Positions 57,330 through 64,000 of a stretch of DNA of 64,000 bases are shown here, piece after piece. The stretch's first letter is position 1, and each line of letters opens with the position of its first letter. The stretch is taken from NCBI GenBank assembly GCA_021442155.1, contig CM038222.1, positions 110,921,121 through 110,985,120 of the forward strand, given 5' to 3'. The notes under the pieces were generated by a model. That model was not told the origin of the DNA, did no database searches, and worked only from the letters and a program-made list of their open reading frames with translations. This DNA comes from Cymbidium sinense (Eukaryota > Streptophyta > Magnoliopsida > Asparagales > Orchidaceae). A program made the translations under genes and the position numbers.

Positions 57330-59090
57330 ACTAACAAATTTGTGGATAAAGTCACACTTGACCACCATCGATGCTAAGAGACCATGTGGTGACATTGACT
57401 CAACTACACTCTGGGCTAGCCTCTGAGAGAAGGCATAGAATGTTTGGAAGTGTGAGGAGGTTGTAACTACTTATAATAAAGATGAGTGTACCAGCCCTTC
57501 CTATTGGAGAGATCATTATTGCTTTAGCTTTAAATACCACCTAAGACCTACAGGGAGAGACAAGAGATCACTCAATAAGAGTGTGTTAGTGATCCATATC
57601 TCTAAATGTATTACAAGTGCTTGGGGAGAAGAATAAGAGGATTTTTCTTTTGTTTGATGTAGGAAGGTGATGGTGAGCCAATTAGTAGAGATCACTACTA
57701 TGGGGAAGATTGTAGAAGATTGCATAGTTAAGGTGAGACTCGATTTCATCTTATACTTTAGATTCCTTTGTGTTTATAAGTTTTTTTATTAGTCATAGCT
57801 AAGCATGACTAGGGTATAATCTTTAGCTAAGGGTGATGATGAGCACTAGCCATCCCCTCAAATTATATCTTTTGATAGTCTAGGTAGTTCGACGAAACTA
57901 ATTTATCTTACTATGAGATAATTGCAAAGTCATGATTCAAATAATAAGTAATTCCATTTGTTTGAGTGATGGCTCCCATTTTCAATGGTTTGGCCTTTAG
58001 CAAATTCTCTTATTGAAATTCCCTATTTTTTTTTACCTCCTTTCATGTCATCTAAGGGAGACTCCAGCTTTACCCTTGGCCATCTTGGCAGTGTTGAGTA
58101 TGATCCTAAGGGAGCTTACATACACAAGAGGTGCTCTCCCTATTTTTTGTTGTGGTGACTAGCTTCACTTCTACAAACATTAGAGAGATGTTGGTGAGTT
58201 TTCTTGCTTCTACTCATCGAGATAGTGGTGAGTCTACAAAGGTTGAGTTTTCTCATTTATCAAGGCATGGGGTGGGGAGGGGGGTTTGTTGAAGTACATA
58301 AAGCACTTACACTTGATGACTCATAAGAGATATTAGTTCTACAATAATAGGTCACTCTCTTAATAGAGGCCTTGGACTGATCAAAGCAATAGATAATCGA
58401 GTTACGATCATAATTGGAGGTAGAGTTGCAACGAAGGCAGTCCATGGAGGTGGACTATTGATGTGACTTTGCAACTATATGGGTTGGGCTAACCCTACTT
58501 CAGAGCTTGGTCAAGTCATAGAGGACTTCCCTTCTCTTTCCTATCATGATCTTCTTGTTCAATTTCAGCAAAGAATGACACTCAAACTTTATCTTAATTC
58601 AAAAAATAATGTATAGGGGTTATAAGGTGTGCATGTTGTATCTTTATTTCTTCTACTTTGTAATGAAAGTTTTTACTTTTCAATACTCATCATTTTTATT
58701 TTGTTGAGTCTACTTTATGATGTTAGTGAATGTTATTTATAATCTTTCTTGTAATTCATGTTGCCTACAAAATCCATAAGATCAAGTAATAATTTCTCCA
58801 TTTAATGCTTAATGTGACATCCATGTTACCAGGCTTATTTACTACTTCTATAAATTGATTTTTACCATGACTAATTGAGTTTTTATTACTTATTTTGACT
58901 TCAAGAATGTAGAGCTCTTTCTCTGCTAAGTAAAACTTGCTCCTACTTTTGTCTAGTAATCTTCCTTGTTATGGTGCTTTTAAAGAAATCATCTTGATCA
59001 TTCTAGTGAGCCCAAGTTAAAGAGGTCCTGGACTTAAACAAGTCCCACACAACCATTATCTTCTTCGACTATCATTGTAGCAACCCCAAC
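57330..59090. other. Unassigned repeat DNA
   Basis: No open frame above 77 codons and no recognised motif. The base composition is a little less AT-rich than the surroundings (for example 58060-58150 and 58260-58300, with a G-run), as in decayed coding DNA of an old element. The minus frames at 57516-57749 and 58260-58445 are unsupported. If LTR E is the 5' LTR of a minus-strand element this would be its interior, but I see no primer site. Confidence 0.4.
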
Positions 59091-59186
59091 TTTATTATGT
59101 AAGTGATGCAAAAATTTTGTGACACCACATAGAGTTTAGGAATTTCTTATTTAGATGATCAAATGCATTCTTAAGGGATAAATGCA

Positions 59187-59202
59187 TTATCTCAAAAGAT
59201 AA
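59187..59202 (-). other. LTR E sub-terminal hairpin
   Basis: TTATCT-caaa-AGATAA, perfect 6-bp stem. Relative to A the outer C-G pair is T-A, a compensated change. Confidence 0.6.
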
Positions 59203-60483
59203 ATATGTAATCTTATAATAGACTCTATCATTTAATAAAAGACTCCTAAGGTTATTGGGTCTTTCATGTACCAGATATTTTTTTCCTTAAACTAAAGTAG
59301 AATAAGGTTTATTTTAAATTTGGTTCATGGTTCCTTATAGGGGAAACCCCCTATAGTTAATTATATCTTAAGGAGAGTCTCTTTCTAAGAATACTCTTGA
59401 TATAAAAACTAAGTTGTTATTTCTAAAGATTTCTAAGTTGGTTTTCAAAGGATTAATTTTTGGAAATTCAATTGGGATTAGTCCAAAGTGGAGAGAGTTA
59501 TTTTTGGAAGCCGAATGGGATAAAGTAAGAAATTTCTGTTGATACAGGGATGCCTAATAAACACTTCACCTATCCTATAATTGGGCTTTGAATTCTAGAA
59601 TTTAATTTAGATTTTGAGTTGGTATTTTCTTAGAAATCTAGGGCTTAGATTCTAGCAGCACAAGACTGTAGAAATGTTTATGGTTGATGACTTACTCTAA
59701 GAAGGATGCTTCAGAATCTAATATACAAGTGCTTCTGACACATGTCAGATGCTCAACCTAGTTTCATTTTAGGAATGATTAGCCATTCCTCTTACTTGAG
59801 GTAACTATCACTAACACTTCTGGACTTACAACTCTCTTGGAGGGGTTGCTAACTAACACCACCTTAAGTGTAGTTTAAATTCATGATGCCAAGTCTTATA
59901 AATGCAAGATGACTATGTTACTGCATTATAAAGAAAGGAATCTATGAATTCTAAACTCACTCCTTAATCCCTAAGATCAAGTAGGGTATGAAACGCACCT
60001 AACTAACACACTTTTTTTTAACATTTTGACTTGATGATCATTTTAGGCCATGGATATGAAATTTAAGCCTACTTAGTATGCAATTAGAAGAAATTCATGG
60101 GCCAAATTAATAATAGAAGGCAGGCTTCCCCAAGAATATGATCATCCTCACATGTTAGATGCCCTTATTTACAATAGGAGAAGTTGCAAAATTCAAGGAT
60201 TGAAGCAATATGATTGCATGACTTTCAAGAGCTAATTGGTTTCTAATTGATTTTAAGTTACTCCCTAAGGCTTTAATTTATGTGAGGTTTTGAATTACAT
60301 TATTTATGTTTGAATTGATTATATTTAATTGGGTTGAAATTTTAATTTTTTCTTATGAACATATGTTGAGACATTCATCACAGAAAAGCACAATATAGAA
60401 AAATAACCTAAATATGCTGGTAGATACTATTATGCACCAAAAATAAATCAAACTAATTTAAATTTATAAAATAATTCAATACG

Positions 60484-60550
60484 ATCGAATATCATTGTAC
60501 ACCCTAGAAGAAATGAAAATGGGCAACCGAGCTCTACCCTTATACAGCCT
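60484..60550 (-). other. Conserved block of about 60 bp, LTR E
   Basis: GATCGAATATCATTGTACAC, then GGGCAACCGAGCTCTACCCT and TATACAGCCTG. One of the best matches between E and the other copies. Confidence 0.5.
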
Positions 60551-63500
60551 GACCTAGAACTACTAGTCTAGATCTATGGGTCTTTTCTTTAGGATTGTCT
60601 CCTTCTTCAAGGACATCCATTGGGCTTCACAGGGGACCTTAACCATCTCCTGGTAGGGTTAGTTCCTACAAATCATAGACCACATAGATCTTAACCTAAT
60701 TCTAAGCTCATATTTACATTTTTAGATTTAAAAATAAAGCTTTAGCCATGCAAAATAAATGTCAGAAAAATACAAAGAGTACACAATAGTTATATTTTTA
60801 CAAACATAAAGGATTACCATTAGTTTCTTACTAAGCCCACCTGTCCAATGGGCTATGTCAATGGACTATTCAACACCTGTGAGTAATCATCAATTTTATA
60901 ATTTTTATTTATGATGGCAGTCCCTTTAACACAGCCCCCTGTAGAAGACAATATTAATTCTAGAAATAATGTTCTACCATCCAGATTAATGATAATAAAT
61001 CCTAGCCATCCAATCTAAAATAGTACACCAGAAAATAATAAAAGTAATTCTCATTACAACATCATAAAAAATTACAAAAAATTATAGAATGACATAACCT
61101 AAGTCTAGGGTCCATGACCTATAATTCTAATGTGTGAAGAAAGAGGGTAGGTGTGGCAAGACATTATTAGGCTTTTTGGTTTCAATTTTTAGTTTTGAGT
61201 ATTTGTTTATTAACTTTTGGATGATTTAATAATTTATCAATTTTGTCTTCATGTTAGATACACCTTATTATGTTAAAATTAGATTATATATTTAAGAATG
61301 AAGAATACAATAAGTTTCATTTTTTAGGTTGAGTCCATTCCATACAAAATCCTAAGTCCTAATAGGATGATATCTTTATTCTAAGGTAAAGATTCATCCT
61401 AAAAGTGTAATTAAAATGCTACATATTTTATTAGACCTTTTTTTTAAATTTAGTAGGCTTGAATTAGTTCAGTTTATTTTATTTTATTTTTTTAAATTTT
61501 TTTATTTTTTTTCAATTAATGTTTTATGTTTCTATTTCTTTATCAACAATGTTATGATTAGTTTTAACTTGAGGTTTTAATTCATTATGATTCAATTTAA
61601 TTTTCTCATTAAGTTAATTCACTTGTTATTATGATTTTAATTTTATTCTAATATCTTTGGCTTGATATTGATATTTATCTTTTATTCTCTTAATTTGATT
61701 TATTTTTATTTTACATATTTGCTTTATTGATTATGATGAGTTCTATATTTTTAAGTTATTAAGTTTACTTTACTTGTATATTAAATTTGTTTTACTTGTA
61801 TAACTTTAGATTGATTAAGTTCTTAATGTTTGTATTCTTTAATTTAATATTCATCTTTGTTTATCAGTCTTATTAGTTTTGATTTAGGGTAAAGCTTTAT
61901 GTATAATTTCATTTTATTTCCATTTCATTTATTTAAGTTTCAGATGCATATAGATTATTCTTTACATTGAAGTGTAGGTATTTTATTCATTCAATTCAAT
62001 TTAATTTTATTTTTTCATTTTCATTAATGTTTATTAACCTAAGTAAATTTATATTCAATTTATTATGTTTAAGATTATTCAATTTTTTATTCTTTAATTT
62101 TATAACTTATTTAAATTAACAATTCTTTTTGGTTTTAATTTATTCATTCCATGAAATTCTTTAAGGTTTGCTAATGAATTTAGACTTAGATAATTAATTT
62201 TAAATTATATATTTCATACATCATGGAATGGTTCAATTTATTTTAATCAATTTGAAGAGAATGATCATTATGTCATTTGGAAAGAACACTTAGCCTAATG
62301 CAATTTTTTTTTCATGATTTAAAGAATTTAAAGAAAGGTTATTCCCTTGTGTATTAATTTTGCCTTATGTTACTTTGTCATTTTAAGTTTAATTCAATCC
62401 TAACCTAAAGTTTAATTACACTTAACCTTTCATATTTACATTTGTACAAATTCATTCCTTAATCCAAATGGTTTTAATGTATTTATATGTTAATAACTTA
62501 TAAATTTCAAAGATCAATGAACTCTATATTTCAATTTATAGATGAAATTATTATGGTTAAAGGAATTATTATTAAGTATGATTAAATTTCATTTTTTTTA
62601 TTTAATCATGATCTTTATCTTATTATTATTTAGGTTCTATTACTTTCAGTTGGCTTGTGCATTTTATTTAAATGTTCTAATGTCAATTATAATGCTTTAA
62701 ATTTATATTATAGATTTTATTATTTCTGTAATTTTTCTAATTTTATATTTCCTTTAAATTGACCTAGAGACTTGGAAATTCAAATACTCCCAATCTAGAG
62801 ATTAAATGAGTTTAAAATTTTGATGGCAACTGGGGTTCCTTGCTAGTTTAGAGTTTCTAAAGTTTCACTTTGATGAGATGTGCAATTAAAGTGTAATTAA
62901 AGTTTTAATTATTTAATTAAAAACTAAATTAGGCCTAATTTAGTGAAAATTATTGAGGTGTTTTATTTTTCCTTGATTTCACTCTTTGCATACATCCAAA
63001 GAGTGTTCATTCATAATTTTTAGGGTTCTGATTGATTATTATGATTTATCAAAATTTAGGTTAATTAATTGAATTAATTAATTCAATTAATGGTCTAATT
63101 AAGCCATTTTATGAGTTATTTTATTCCCATATGTTTCAATGGCATATTTATCATCATTAGGGTTCATTATGATATTTTGAACTGATATCATGAATTTCCA
63201 TCATTTATTTAATTTGTTAGTAATTTATTTCATGAAAATGATGGTTTAGGGTTTGAAATTTCTAATAATATGATTTATTGCTCAATAAATTATGAAACAT
63301 TTACCTAATGTGTGTCATAACATCAATTTAAATTCCCTAAAGTTTAATTTCAATTTGATATTTGGTTTGAGATTAATTGGGGTTTATAATTTTTCAATCA
63401 AACCCAAATTAATTCCAAATATCCAAAATAATTTGGGAATTATAATTTTAATGGATTCCTCTCATGTAGATGAATCAATATAACCCAACTTTACATTTTC

Positions 63501-64000
63501 TAGATTTATATTTAATTTCCTACTATTTTTAAAATTTTTAAGAATTTTCCTTAATTTTTTAATTCAAAATTTTCAGTTTGGTGTGTCGGATCCAAGTGGA
63601 TTCGATGTGGCACTGCTTTCCATCCAGTGTTAAATTATCCCTCCATGGGGGATCCATGTGGATCCATGTTTAAAAGGTGGCGCATGTGGGTTAATTATAG
63701 ACCATCTAATCGAAGATCGACTAACCATGATTTGACCTGTAGTTCTTCTTATTAGATTTAATCAAAGATCTGACTAGATCTTAGCCATCCATTCCTTTTA
63801 AAAGGAACAAATGAGAGAGATGATGTCTTCTATGCCGATGGCAAAGGCCGAGAGCTGTACATCATTTTTGCATGATTTTTGGCCATCCAACCATCTGAAT
63901 CGCATGATTCCAATGCCAAATCCATCAGTTGATGAAAATATGGAGATCTAAATAGTTTAATCTCATATGAGATCAAATTCCCATTCAAAAGTACCAAACC

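Larger units (their letters stand above)
59100..64000 (-). mobile_element. Giant LTR copy E, partial and diverged
   Basis: The start near GTAAGTGATGCAAAAATTTT and ACACCACATAGAG aligns with the LTR ends of A and D. Then come the hairpin (59187-59202), ACTCCTAAGGTTATTGGGTC, GGTTTATTTTAAATT, the conserved block (60484-60550) and, near 63560-63680, the patch that precedes the TTGAC tract in other copies. Spacing from the start (about 4.47 kb to the patch, 4.34 kb in A) shows collinearity. About 2.5 kb would lie beyond the window. Middle parts (61400-63500) are strongly diverged. The left edge is uncertain by about 20 bases. Confidence 0.75.

Noticed and set aside
57241..57330. Functional tRNA gene
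   Set aside because: Box B is degenerate and I could not fold acceptor, anticodon and T arms; an A tail follows, so a SINE is more likely.

Overview
This window looks like plant nuclear DNA made almost entirely of nested, decayed retrotransposons. It is AT-rich on both strands, has no long open frame anywhere (longest about 160 codons), and every coding stretch I recognise is Ty3/gypsy, Ty1/copia or LINE. The Tat-type gypsy primer site, the SIRE-like copia proteins and polypurine tract, and RTE-type LINE 3' ends with (CAA)n/(TTG)n tails all point to a flowering plant with a large repeat-rich genome. I cannot name the species. I found no host gene.

The main actor is one family of giant LTRs of about 7 kb. 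Five copies are present. A (303-7355, minus) and D (47123-54132, minus) are solo LTRs bounded by target-site duplications. B (15487-23155, plus) and C (27951-43628, plus) flank a plus-strand gypsy interior that keeps RNase H and integrase remnants (about 23600-25590) and a long 3' untranslated region of tandem repeats and hairpins (25590-27950). E (about 59100 to beyond 64000, minus) is a diverged partial copy. I take the sense strand of the LTR to be the one starting TGTTGACC, because in B-interior-C that end follows the integrase and 3' UTR.

Layout: 1-302 plus 7356-13735 is a minus-strand Tat-type gypsy (gag, protease/RT linker, RT, RNase H; primer site at 13711-13730) split by solo LTR A. 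13736 to about 14800 is probably its 5' LTR. 15000-15486 looks like a piece of the giant-LTR element's own 3' UTR, so LTR B has interior-type sequence on both sides. LTR C carries a SIRE-like copia (34415-43151), whose 5' LTR in turn carries an RTE LINE fragment (36348-37051) with a 15-bp target duplication: a three-level nest. 43629-47117 and 54138 onward are a second copia-type host (minus; polypurine tract at 45951-45964) interrupted by solo LTR D, grading into unassigned repeat DNA with a SINE-like tRNA-related segment near 57219-57326.

The giant LTRs share a fixed internal order in sense orientation: a terminal hairpin, a dense TTGAC (W-box core) tract of about 0.9-1.1 kb, a GC-richer patch with a G-box in copy A, an AT-rich stretch with subrepeats of about 250 bp that vary in number, a conserved block of about 60 bp, and a hairpin close to the 3' end whose arms change while pairing is largely kept. 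These shared structures, and the runs of short hairpins just upstream of LTRs B and C, are the least ordinary things in the window.
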